Below are positions 1 to 6,400 of a stretch of DNA of 11,559 bases, piece after piece. How positions within the stretch are numbered: the first letter of the stretch is position 1; each line of letters starts with the position of its first letter. A program made the position numbers and the translations under genes. This DNA comes from Clostridia bacterium (GTDB lineage: Bacteria; Bacillota; Clostridia; Oscillospirales; CAG-272), in NCBI GenBank assembly GCA_024404435.1, contig JAKSPW010000026.1:1-11559 (forward strand). Reading direction: 5' to 3'. Below the pieces are notes generated by a model. That model did not search any database and had not been told where the DNA came from. It worked only from the letters and a program-made list of their open reading frames with translations.

Positions 1-1118
1 CTGTACTGATCGCTCGTGAGCTTCGACTTTATCGACTTCGGCTCGATCTCGACGCGTGACGGTCTGATGGCCTCATGCGCGTCCTGCGCGCCCGCTTTTG
101 CCTTGTAGATGCGGGGAGTATCCGGATAATACGTGTCACCGTAGTTCTGCGAAATAAAGTCCTTTGCCGCGGTTCTTGCTTCGTCGGAAATGCGGAGCGA
201 GTCGGTTCTCATGTAGGTGATAAGACCCTGAACGCCGCCGAACTCAGAGCCGAGGTTTACGCCTTCGTAAAGCTCCTGCGCGACCTTCATCGTGCGCTGC
301 GACTGGAAGTTGAGCTTTCTCGAAGCTTCCTGCTGGAGTGTGGAGGTGATAAAGGGCGGCGCGGGATTCTTGTACTTTTTGCCCTTCTTGACGTCGGAGA
401 CCGTGAACTTACCGTTCTCGCAGGCGGAAACGACTGCCGCCGCGTCCTTTTCGCAGTTCAGCTCGACCTTGGAGCCGTCTGCGGCGAGGCCGTAGAAGTG
501 CGATACGAATTCCTTGCCCTTTGCGGTTTCGAGCGTCGCGTCGACCGTCCAGTATTCCTTCGGGACGAACGCGCGGATCTCGTTTTCTCTCTCGACTATG
601 ATGCGCGTTGCGACGGACTGTACTCTTCCGGCGGAAAGACCGCTTCTGACCGTTTTCCAGAGGAACGGGCTGAGCTTATAGCCGACTATTCTGTCGAGGA
701 TACGGCGTGCCTGCTGAGAGTTCACGAGGTCCATGTCGATGTTTCTCGGCTTCTTGATGGCCTCTCTGACAGCGCCCTTCGTGATCTCGTTGAACGTGAT
801 TCTGTTCGCCTTTTCGGGATCTATCCCGAGTGCTCCCGCGAGGTGCCACGAGATCGCTTCACCTTCGCGGTCAGGGTCCGTCGCGAGGAAGATCTTGTCG
901 GCGTTCTTCGCTTCTTTCCTGAGGTCGCGGATAAGGTCGCCCTTTCCGCGGATATTGATGTAATGTGCTTCAAATCCGTTGTCAACGTCGATTCCGAGAG
1001 ATGACTTCGGAAGGTCTCTTACGTGACCCTTTGACGCGACTACCTTGTAGCCGGAGCCGAGATAGCCCTTGATGGTGTGCGCCTTTGCGGGTGACTCAAC
1101 TATTACGAGCTTTACCAT
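1..1118 (-). CDS. topA: DNA topoisomerase I (type IA), N-terminal part, cut by window edge
   Basis: Relaxes negatively supercoiled DNA by cutting one strand through a 5'-phosphotyrosine link. The first 372 codons are visible and the reading frame runs off position 1, so the C-terminal portion (including any zinc-finger domains) is missing. The Toprim domain is clear: VESPAK near the N-terminus with the catalytic Glu at residue 8, and the acidic motif DPDREGE at residues 81-87. The active-site tyrosine lies in ITYMRTDS, Tyr302 (codon at 213-215), close to E. coli Tyr319. HEAIRPS follows. The ATG at 1116-1118 is preceded by AGAAAGGGA at 1125-1133 with good spacing. It lies 47 nt after dprA on the same strand, the common dprA-topA arrangement of Bacillota, with no promoter or terminator visible between them; the gap holds only a 5-bp hairpin (1145-1157) without a T-tract. 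Identification is certain. Confidence 0.97.
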   Translation of the reverse strand, partial: MVKLVIVESPAKAHTIKGYLGSGYKVVASKGHVRDLPKSSLGIDVDNGFEAHYINIRGKGDLIRDLRKEAKNADKIFLATDPDREGEAISWHLAGALGIDPEKANRITFNEITKGAVREAIKKPRNIDMDLVNSQQARRILDRIVGYKLSPFLWKTVRSGLSAGRVQSVATRIIVERENEIRAFVPKEYWTVDATLETAKGKEFVSHFYGLAADGSKVELNCEKDAAAVVSACENGKFTVSDVKKGKKYKNPAPPFITSTLQQEASRKLNFQSQRTMKVAQELYEGVNLGSEFGGVQGLITYMRTDSLRISDEARTAAKDFISQNYGDTYYPDTPRIYKAKAGAQDAHEAIRPSRVEIEPKSIKSKLTSDQY

Positions 1119-1165
1119 TGTGATTCCCTTTCTATTAACAGCTTGCGGCATTGCCGCCTCGCATT

Positions 1166-2575
1166 TTATTCTTCGATTTCAAACGATATGTCGTCGGAGG
1201 ACCTTCTGAGGAAGTACCCTCCCGCGCCCGATTCGACCGCGCCCGCGAGCTCAAGGAGCGAAAGCGAGCTGAGCACCTGGCTGACGGACAGTCCGTCCTT
1301 CACGAGCTCGTCCGGTATCATTGGTACGTCGGGCGACATGAGATTATACACCTTGACCGAGACCGCGTCGAGCAGGTCAAGCTCAATGTGTGCGCTCGGA
1401 ACGCTTTCCGCCGCCGTTTCGTCGGGTTCTGCTTTCCTGCCCATGGCAACGGGCTTTTCGGCGTTCCGCTTGTCTTTTCTTTTTACTGCCGGCGGTTTCG
1501 GAAGGTCGTCGGTGTTCACACCGTGCCATTCGCTCCTGCCGCCGTAGGTCCCGCTTCCGTAGTAGCTTTCGCCGCCCTTGACGGAGACCCGCATTTTCGA
1601 CATCTCCTCGGCTGATGCCGTCTCGACGTCGAGCTCCCGCATCGCGCGTCTGAAGCTTCTCATGCTGACGCTGTGCGGATAAAGGAATTCGTATTCGGCG
1701 AGCACGTCTTCGGCGCTCGTCACGACGAATGCCCCGTTTTTGATCAGGTCGTTCGGTCCGACCGAGCCGGGAAGCCCGACCTCGCCCGGTACCGCGAACA
1801 CGTTTCTGCCCTGATAGAGTGCGTGGCGCGCGGTGATGAGAGCTCCGCTCTCGCTGTCTGCCTCGGTCACGACGCTTCCCGCCGAAAGACCGCTTATGAT
1901 GCGGTTTCTGACAGGAAAGTGAAAGCCGTTCGGCGTCGTTCCCGGAGGATACTCCGAAACGACGGCCCCGCGCTTCAGTATAGCGTGGTAGAGGTCCGTG
2001 TGATCCTTGGGATAAATGACGTCAGCTCCGCAGCCGAGCACCGCGACAGTCCTGCCGCCCGCAGAAAGCGCGCCGCAGAGTGCCATGCCGTCTCCGCCGA
2101 GAGCCATACCGCTCACGACTACGGCGCCTCCCGAGGCGAGTCCGTAGCCGATCGCGTAAGCGTTGCGCCGTCCGCTGTCGGTCATCTTTCTCGTGCCGAC
2201 GACGGAAACGCAGAGCTCGCGGTTGACGTCGGGAAGCTCACCGATGACGTAAAGCACCATCGGCGCGTCTCTGAGAGCCAGAAGGCTCTTCGGATAATCC
2301 GCGTCCGTCGGCACGATGACGTGCTGGGACGTTCTCTCCGCGTCCTCGAGCGTCTGATAAGCGAGATCGAGGGATTTATCCGAAAGGATCTTTATCGCCT
2401 GACTCTTCTCCTTGCCGACGAACCCGAATTCTTCTCCTTCGAGCATCTCCGGCGACGCGTCGTACACGTTTTTGGCGTTTCCGAACGCATTTATCAGTTT
2501 GACTGCAGTCCGGCTTGCCTGTCCGGCACGGCCTGCGAGCCAGATCCAGTATATTCTGTGGTCTATCTTTTCCAT
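1166..2575 (-). CDS. dprA: DNA-processing protein DprA (Smf), with long linker and C-terminal winged helix
   Basis: DprA binds single-stranded DNA and loads RecA during transformation or recombination; it acts in the cytoplasm. The protein is 469 aa, longer than the usual 280-380. Residues 1-75 resemble the N-terminal SAM/HhH-like region. The Rossmann-fold core follows: VVGTRK at 125-130, SGMALGGDGM at 155-164, FPVRNRIISG at 220-229 and FAVPGE at 260-265. A low-complexity basic and Ser/Gly-rich linker spans about 310-395, and a winged-helix domain about 398-458. Two changes are odd: SG-x-A-x-GID is usual but here reads GGD, and the His usual in the following AAHxGAL segment is Leu (ALCGAL). 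The ATG at 2573-2575 was chosen over a 42-codon upstream extension because GGAAAGG precedes it and the extension overlaps the previous gene and looks non-native. It starts 20 nt after the methyltransferase gene and is probably cotranscribed with it. Competence cannot be inferred from this gene alone. Confidence 0.93.
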   Translation of the reverse strand: MEKIDHRIYWIWLAGRAGQASRTAVKLINAFGNAKNVYDASPEMLEGEEFGFVGKEKSQAIKILSDKSLDLAYQTLEDAERTSQHVIVPTDADYPKSLLALRDAPMVLYVIGELPDVNRELCVSVVGTRKMTDSGRRNAYAIGYGLASGGAVVVSGMALGGDGMALCGALSAGGRTVAVLGCGADVIYPKDHTDLYHAILKRGAVVSEYPPGTTPNGFHFPVRNRIISGLSAGSVVTEADSESGALITARHALYQGRNVFAVPGEVGLPGSVGPNDLIKNGAFVVTSAEDVLAEYEFLYPHSVSMRSFRRAMRELDVETASAEEMSKMRVSVKGGESYYGSGTYGGRSEWHGVNTDDLPKPPAVKRKDKRNAEKPVAMGRKAEPDETAAESVPSAHIELDLLDAVSVKVYNLMSPDVPMIPDELVKDGLSVSQVLSSLSLLELAGAVESGAGGYFLRRSSDDISFEIEE

Positions 2576-2595
2576 GACCGCGCCTTTCCGAAATT

Positions 2596-3417
2596 TTATT
2601 TTCCGCGTCTTGCCGCTTCCCAGAGTATGACGTTTGCGGCTGCCGACGCATTGAGACTTTCGACGTTTTCTCTCATCGGGATCAGCAGAGTCGTGTCGCA
2701 TTCCGCGATTATCTCATCCGACACGCCGTGTCCTTCGTTGCCGATTATCACGACGTCGTTTTCTCCCGGGGTGAACTCACCGAGCGTAAGTCCGCCCGCT
2801 CTCGGCGAGGATGCGATCACGCGGAGCCCCGCGCTTCTCGCCTCGCGCACGAACGACGCTCCGTCGTGCGTCACCGAAACGGATGACTTGAACACGGCTC
2901 CCATCGCCGCGCGCACGGTCTTTCTCGACCAGAGGTCCGCGCACGAGTGGAGCACCACCGCCGGATCTCCGAGCGCCGACGCGCTTCTGAGTATCGTCCC
3001 GAGGTTTCCGGGGTCTCTCACGGAATCGAGCATGAGAGTGAATCTTCCGCGGCAGAGCTCCGGCGCCGCCTCGGGAATATCCCTCTGCACGGCGAGAGTC
3101 ACGATCCCCTGCGGGGCGTTCTCGGTCGTGATGCGCTCGAAGGCCGCGTCGGAAAGCACGGTCACGCGGGCTCCGGCTTCATGAGCCGCCGTCGCCTCGG
3201 GCCGGAGCTTTTCCGCGTCGCTCTGCCGCAGAAAGACTTCTTTGACAACGGAGAATTCAAGTGCCTCATGCGCCAGCTTCACGCCGTCGAGGAGGAAGAC
3301 TTTCTCCGCGTCGCGGTACTTTTTCTGCTCGAGCTTTGCCGTCTGAACGACGCGCGGATTCTGTCTCGACGAGACGAATTCCGCCTCAAGTCCGCTCTCA
3401 AAAACGTATTTTTCCAT
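2596..3417 (-). CDS. TrmH/SpoU-family RNA 2'-O-ribose methyltransferase
   Basis: A SPOUT-class S-adenosylmethionine-dependent enzyme that should methylate a ribose 2'-OH in rRNA (RlmB/TsnR/YsgA-like) or possibly tRNA; the exact target cannot be read from sequence. The protein is 273 aa. The N-terminal RNA-binding part includes SSRQNPRV (16-23) and the QKKYRD segment (31-36), typical of the substrate-binding domain. The SpoU domain shows all three knot motifs: motif 1 DPGNLGTILR at 135-144 with catalytic Arg144, motif 2 IGNEGHGV at 225-232, and motif 3 IPM...ESLNASAAANVILWEA at 246-268. The ATG at 3415-3417 fits family starts; the 18 codons further upstream would be encoded inside the terminator hairpin. 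Its Shine-Dalgarno site is weak (GGGA about 12 nt away). It lies directly after the rplT terminator, with only 17 nt between the T-tract and the ATG, so expression probably relies on readthrough. A methyltransferase after rplT is a familiar clostridial arrangement. Confidence 0.9.
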   Translation of the reverse strand: MEKYVFESGLEAEFVSSRQNPRVVQTAKLEQKKYRDAEKVFLLDGVKLAHEALEFSVVKEVFLRQSDAEKLRPEATAAHEAGARVTVLSDAAFERITTENAPQGIVTLAVQRDIPEAAPELCRGRFTLMLDSVRDPGNLGTILRSASALGDPAVVLHSCADLWSRKTVRAAMGAVFKSSVSVTHDGASFVREARSAGLRVIASSPRAGGLTLGEFTPGENDVVIIGNEGHGVSDEIIAECDTTLLIPMRENVESLNASAAANVILWEAARRGK

Positions 3418-3434
3418 ACAAACAAATGTCCCGT

Positions 3435-3476
3435 AAAAATGGTCATAGGGTGTTGCCCTTGCGCGCAACACCCTAT
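3435..3476 (-). terminator. Rho-independent terminator after rplT
   Basis: A perfect 12-bp stem (3445-3456 with 3465-3476) with an 8-nt loop. In the leftward direction it begins 9 nt after the rplT stop codon and is followed, after 5 nt, by a five-T run (3439-3435). The gap before the T-tract makes it imperfect for complete termination. On the plus strand the hairpin is followed by TTTTATT, but no rightward gene precedes it. It probably ends or attenuates the infC-rpmI-rplT transcript before the methyltransferase-dprA-topA genes. Confidence 0.78.
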
Positions 3477-3485
3477 TTTATTCAA

Positions 3486-3839
3486 TTAAAGAGCTGCCTT
3501 TGCCTGCTCGACGATGGAGGCGAATGCTTCCTTGTCGGAGACTGCGATCTCAGCGAGCATCTTACGGTTCAGATTGATGCCTGCCTTCTTGAGACCGTGC
3601 ATAAGCTGTGAGTAATTGATACCGCATACCTTAGCCTGTGCGGAGATACGCGTGATCCAGAGAGCTCTGAAATCTCTCTTCTTCTGCTTACGTCCGATGT
3701 AAGCGTAGTTGCCGCTCTTCATGACGGCCTGCTTAGCCATCTTGAAGTGCTTGCTCTTTGATCCCCAGTAGCCCTTGGCTGCCTTCAGAACTTTATTTCT
3801 TCTCTTGCGCGTCATCATCGCGCCCTTAACTCTTGCCAT
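3486..3839 (-). CDS. rplT: 50S ribosomal protein L20
   Basis: Binds 23S rRNA and is needed early in large-subunit assembly. In many Bacillota it also represses its own operon by binding the infC leader. The length of 117 aa is standard. The basic N-terminal tail (ARVKG..., KRRNKVLK) and the conserved segment from [17 protein letters not shown] through [16 protein letters not shown] identify it. The C-terminal globular domain ([20 protein letters not shown] onward), which carries the leader-binding function in other bacteria, is intact. AGAAAGGAT upstream of the ATG is a good ribosome-binding site. It follows rpmI by 33 nt and is the last gene before a strong hairpin terminator. Confidence 0.99.
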   Translation of the reverse strand: MARVKGAMMTRKRRNKVLKAAKGYWGSKSKHFKMAKQAVMKSGNYAYIGRKQKKRDFRALWITRISAQAKVCGINYSQLMHGLKKAGINLNRKMLAEIAVSDKEAFASIVEQAKAAL

Positions 3840-3872
3840 TTTTCTTTATCCTTTCTCCGTACTTGTCTCTGA

Positions 3873-4070
3873 TTAGTCTTTGCAGATGAGCTTCTTAACG
3901 TTAGCCGTCATTGCGGGGCTGAGAATCTGGCTGCTGCGAAGATGTCTCTTTCTCTTCTGTGTCTTCTGACCGAGGTTATGACGGTGATCGGAATGGAAAA
4001 CCTTAACCTTACCTGTTCCGGTTACAGAAAATCTTTTGGCTGAAGCCTTGTGTGTCTTGATCTTTCCCAT
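3873..4070 (-). CDS. rpmI: 50S ribosomal protein L35
   Basis: A small, highly basic large-subunit protein, 65 aa, the usual length. The conserved start MGKIKTHKASAKRF and the later HNLGQKTQKRKRHLR segment are diagnostic. GAAAGGAC lies about 9 nt upstream of the ATG. It sits 45 nt after infC and 33 nt before rplT in the classic infC-rpmI-rplT operon, with no internal promoter or terminator visible. Confidence 0.99.
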   Translation of the reverse strand: MGKIKTHKASAKRFSVTGTGKVKVFHSDHRHNLGQKTQKRKRHLRSSQILSPAMTANVKKLICKD

Positions 4071-4115
4071 TGTCTTATGTCCTTTCGGTATATTGTTTTC
4101 GTTTTGGCTGCACGT

Positions 4116-4640
4116 TTATTTCGTCTGTGCCTTTATGGGTGCGAGGAACATCGTGAACTGACGGCCTTCGAGCACGGGCTTTTTATCGACCGTACCGAAT
4201 TCCGCGCATGCCTCGGCGAACTTGCCGAGCATCTCGCGGCCGAGCTCCTGATGAGCGATCTCACGTCCCTTAAAGCGGAGGCAGACTCTGACCTTGTTGC
4301 CGTCGGAAAGGAATTTCTTCGCTCTGCCGGCCTTCGTTTCAAAGTCGTGCGTTTCGATCCTGCAAGAAAGCTGTACTTCCTTGACTTCGACTGTCTGCTG
4401 CTTTTTGCGATTTTCTTTTTCTCTCTTGTCCTGCTCGTAGCAGTACTTGCCGTAGTCCATCGCGCGGCATACCGGCGGCTTGGCCTGCGGAGCGATCATG
4501 ACCAGATCGTAGTCGCGGTCATACGCGTATGTCTTTGCCGAGTCAAGATCCATGATACCGAGCTGTTCGCCGTTCTCATCGAGAAGTCGGACTTCTTTAG
4601 CCTTGATATCGTCGTTGATGTACACTTCTTTTGCGCTTAT
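4116..4640 (-). CDS. infC: Translation initiation factor IF-3, apparent AUA start
   Basis: IF-3 binds the 30S subunit, checks the initiator tRNA-start codon pair and prevents premature 50S joining. The N-domain (about 1-70) contains INDDIKAKEVRLLDENGEQLG and PPVCRAMDYGKY. A charged linker (about 70-85) and the C-domain (about 85-170, including RFKGREIAHQELG) follow. Length from the proposed start is 174 aa, typical. There is no in-frame ATG near the conserved N-terminus. Family alignment and a strong Shine-Dalgarno (GGGGGTG, 7 nt away) both point to ATA at 4638-4640. The alternatives are a GTG at residue 6, about 22 nt from the SD and truncating the conserved start, and a GTG at 4695-4697 within the leader structure. 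IF-3 genes classically use AUU or other poor start codons for autoregulation, so an AUA start is plausible. It is the first gene of its operon. Confidence 0.96.
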   Translation of the reverse strand: MSAKEVYINDDIKAKEVRLLDENGEQLGIMDLDSAKTYAYDRDYDLVMIAPQAKPPVCRAMDYGKYCYEQDKREKENRKKQQTVEVKEVQLSCRIETHDFETKAGRAKKFLSDGNKVRVCLRFKGREIAHQELGREMLGKFAEACAEFGTVDKKPVLEGRQFTMFLAPIKAQTK

Positions 4641-4776
4641 AGTGAAGCACCCCCAGTTATAAAATAAAAACGTGCCGGAACGACAGTCCCCGCACACAAA
4701 AAGCCTCTCGGCTGTTTATTGACCGGACTCGCTGTGCGGTACGGTGAGAACGGAGACTCGTTCTGCTTCTTTGTAC
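4641..4776 (-). promoter_or_regulatory. Structured 5' leader of the infC operon, candidate L20-type autoregulatory leader
   Basis: About 135 nt separate the predicted transcription start from infC. In the transcript I can draw four elements. Hairpin A is a 6-bp stem (4764-4759 with 4752-4747, six-base loop). Helix B is a 7-bp long-range pairing (4739-4733 with 4696-4690). Inside it is a GNRA-like hairpin AGCC-GAGA-GGCU (4713-4702) followed directly by a U run (to 4698), resembling a short intrinsic terminator. Helix C (4729-4725 with 4689-4685, 5 bp) crosses helix B, so a pseudoknot is possible. Known L20 leaders upstream of infC in Bacillota control the operon by premature termination; assignment to that class is inference from position and general architecture. 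Folding was done by eye. Confidence 0.65.
4648..4654 (-). promoter_or_regulatory. Strong Shine-Dalgarno that sets the infC AUA start
   Basis: The leftward transcript reads GGGGGUG, which can pair with the 16S anti-SD over seven positions using one G-U pair. It ends 7 nt before AUA (9 nt from the GGGGG core), close to optimal. It is about 19 nt from the next in-frame GTG, which argues against that start. Confidence 0.75.
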
Positions 4777-4782
4777 TCGGTT

Positions 4783-4811
4783 ATTATAGCACCCCTTCTC
4801 CGCTTTGTCAA
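4783..4811 (-). promoter_or_regulatory. Consensus SigA-type promoter for infC-rpmI-rplT
   Basis: Reading leftward, TTGACA (4811-4806) and TATAAT (4788-4783) are both perfect and separated by exactly 17 nt. An A/T-rich stretch just upstream (about 4812-4832) could act as an UP element. The predicted start is near 4776. This fits a strongly expressed ribosomal operon. Confidence 0.93.
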
Positions 4812-4882
4812 GCGTTTTTCAAAAATTTTTTCCGGCATTCTCAAAGCTGAAAACTTAAAACCGAAAACCGAAAACTTTTTTC

Positions 4883-4911
4883 TTGATTTTGCCGCCAAAG
4901 CATAGTATAAT
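4883..4911 (+). promoter_or_regulatory. SigA-type promoter for the comEB operon
   Basis: TTGATT (4883-4888) and TATAAT (4906-4911), spaced 17 nt, lie 38 nt before the comEB start codon. A-tracts immediately upstream may strengthen it. It is divergent from the infC promoter; the two -35 boxes are about 70 bp apart. Confidence 0.85.
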
Positions 4912-4949
4912 ATATTAAATGTACGTCACACTCACGGAGGAAAGATGAA

Positions 4950-5438
4950 ATGGAACGCGTTTCAAAGCACAACTACTACCTCGACATAGCTCAGACGGTA
5001 TCGGAGCGTGCCACCTGCCTCAGAAAAAGATACGGTGCGATCATAGTCAAGAACGACGTCATCATCTCTACGGGCTACAACGGCGCACCGAGAGGAAGAC
5101 GCAACTGTACGGACATCGGCTCCTGTACGAGAGAGAATCTCGGCATCCCGAGAGGCGAGAGATATGAGCTCTGCCGTTCCGTACACGCGGAGGCCAACGC
5201 CATCATCGCGGCGGCGAGAGAAAACATGCTCGACTCCGTGCTCTACATCTGCTGCACCGATCCGAAGGACGGCAGCGTCGTCGGCGGAACGTGCTCGTGC
5301 ATGATGTGCAAAAGACAGATAATCAACGCGGGCATAGCAAAGGTCATCGTCCGCGAGGACGCGACGAATTACTCGGTATACGATACCGAAGACTGGATAA
5401 AGAACGATGACAGCCTCAGCGGAAAATTCGGTTATTGA
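4950..5438 (+). CDS. comEB: Deoxycytidylate (dCMP) deaminase, ComEB type
   Basis: A zinc-dependent cytoplasmic enzyme converting dCMP to dUMP, the substrate for thymidylate synthesis. The protein is 162 aa. The cytidine-deaminase fold shows the catalytic HAEANAI motif (His79 zinc ligand, Glu81 proton shuttle) and the second zinc pair Cys117-x-x-Cys120 in SCMMCKRQIINAGI. Ser replaces the common Pro before Cys117; as I recall, a clostridial subfamily with SCSMCKR does the same, so this is not damage. GYNGAPRGRRNC (42-53) is the typical substrate-side segment. The start at 4950 has GGAGG (4936-4940) at 9 nt; an ATG at 4945 is out of frame and stops after 14 codons. The last 32 nt overlap the next gene, implying cotranslation. 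The comE name reflects history, not a shown competence role. Confidence 0.94.
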   Translation: MERVSKHNYYLDIAQTVSERATCLRKRYGAIIVKNDVIISTGYNGAPRGRRNCTDIGSCTRENLGIPRGERYELCRSVHAEANAIIAAARENMLDSVLYICCTDPKDGSVVGGTCSCMMCKRQIINAGIAKVIVREDATNYSVYDTEDWIKNDDSLSGKFGY

Positions 5439-6348
5439 GGTCGAAGCCCGTCTGACGGGAGAAGATGTCACTCCCGCGAAAGTGCTCTTCGTCTGCACGG
5501 GCAACACCTGCCGCTCACCGATGGCAGCCGCGCTGTTCAATCACCTTTTCGGCGATGAAAAGCGACATGCTTCTTCGGCGGGACTGGCGGCAGACGGCTC
5601 GCCGATTTCGGAGAACGCGAAATTCGCGCTGATGGAAAGAGGAGTTCTTCCGACGCCGTCAAATGATTACGTAAACCACGTTTCACGCACGGCGGACGAA
5701 AAAATACTCGGAGAAGCGGACCTCGTCGTCTGCGTCGGCCCTCGCCACGCGATGGCGCTCATGATGGCCTATCCCGCTCACGCCTCGAAGATCACGGTGC
5801 TTCCGAAGGAAATATCCGATCCGTACGGCGGCGGTCTTCCCGTATACAGACTCTGCCTCGCCGAGATCGAAAAAGCGCTTGTCGAAATGTTTGAAGGCTC
5901 CGACAGGTTCACGGTCAGAGCTGCATCGCACGACGACGTGTCTCTGATCGCGGATGCGGAAAAAGAAATTTTCCGCGACGCGTGGAGCGAAAAAGACGTT
6001 TCTTCCTATATAGACAGTCCCCTGCACACGGTATCGGTCGCCGAGGAGAACGGTGTTTTCGTCGGATACTCGATAGTCAGCGAGGTCGCCGGAGAAGCGG
6101 AGATACTCCGCATCGCCGTGCTCCCCGAACACAGAAGACGCGGATTTGCGGGCAGGCTGCTCGACGCGATCATTGAAAAATGCACCGGCAGCTGCGACGA
6201 AAAGATCTTTCTCGAAGTCAGAAGATCTAATCTTGCGGCAATGACGCTCTACTCTTCAAAAGGGTTTACGGAATACGGCACGAGACGTGCGTATTACCGC
6301 GATCCGACCGAGGATGCGGTGCTGATGTCACTCGATTTAGACAAATGA
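5407..6348 (+). CDS. Fused YwlE-like low-molecular-weight (arginine) phosphatase and RimI acetyltransferase
   Basis: One uninterrupted 313-aa frame carries two domains. Residues about 25-163 form a low-molecular-weight phosphatase: the P-loop CTGNTCRS begins at Cys30 with Arg36, and the general-acid DP is at 138-139. Thr34 in the P-loop matches YwlE protein-arginine phosphatases; tyrosine phosphatases usually have Ile there. Residues about 167-313 form a RimI-type GNAT domain: acetyl-CoA motif RRRGFA at 243-248, Glu270 in LEVR and Tyr282 aligning with RimI catalytic residues, and the RRAYYR plus final MSLDL pattern. RimI acetylates the N-terminal Ala of ribosomal protein S18. The gene overlaps comEB by 32 nt; the start at 5407 has a weak ribosome site and adds about 25 residues before the P-loop, and GTG at 5482 is the alternative. 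tsaD follows after 52 nt, matching the usual rimI-tsaD order. That both activities are retained is inference. Confidence 0.88.
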   Translation: MTASAENSVIEVEARLTGEDVTPAKVLFVCTGNTCRSPMAAALFNHLFGDEKRHASSAGLAADGSPISENAKFALMERGVLPTPSNDYVNHVSRTADEKILGEADLVVCVGPRHAMALMMAYPAHASKITVLPKEISDPYGGGLPVYRLCLAEIEKALVEMFEGSDRFTVRAASHDDVSLIADAEKEIFRDAWSEKDVSSYIDSPLHTVSVAEENGVFVGYSIVSEVAGEAEILRIAVLPEHRRRGFAGRLLDAIIEKCTGSCDEKIFLEVRRSNLAAMTLYSSKGFTEYGTRRAYYRDPTEDAVLMSLDLDK

Positions 6349-6400
6349 CTGTTATCTAAATAAAATATTGACTTTTCCCTTATCTGAAAGGACTTTTAAG

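Noticed and set aside
75..1004. A 309-codon plus-strand frame across topA
   Set aside because: The minus strand encodes unmistakable topoisomerase I motifs throughout; this is a shadow frame.
1145..1157. Hairpin GCGGC-ATT-GCCGC between dprA and topA as a terminator
   Set aside because: Only 5 bp and no T-tract on either strand; the pair is probably cotranscribed.
1673..3184. A 503-codon open frame on the plus strand, antisense to dprA and the methyltransferase gene
   Set aside because: It spans two well-identified genes on the other strand, has no recognisable domain and is rich in Arg, Ser and His, as expected from a codon-bias shadow.
4695..4697. GTG in the leader as a longer infC start
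   Set aside because: It lies within the leader helix, has no ribosome-binding site and adds 19 residues unlike any IF-3 N-terminus.
4716..4898. A 60-codon minus-strand frame in the divergent promoter region
   Set aside because: It overlaps both promoters and the leader, and its Lys/Arg-rich composition comes from A-tracts.
4945..4989. ATG nearer the GGAGG than the comEB start, opening a 14-codon frame
   Set aside because: Out of frame with the deaminase, with a 4-nt spacing that is too short; no leader-peptide features are visible.
4950..5438. A competence cluster (comEB with dprA)
   Set aside because: ComEB is a nucleotide-metabolism enzyme and the two genes are on opposite strands in separate operons; no DNA-uptake genes are present.
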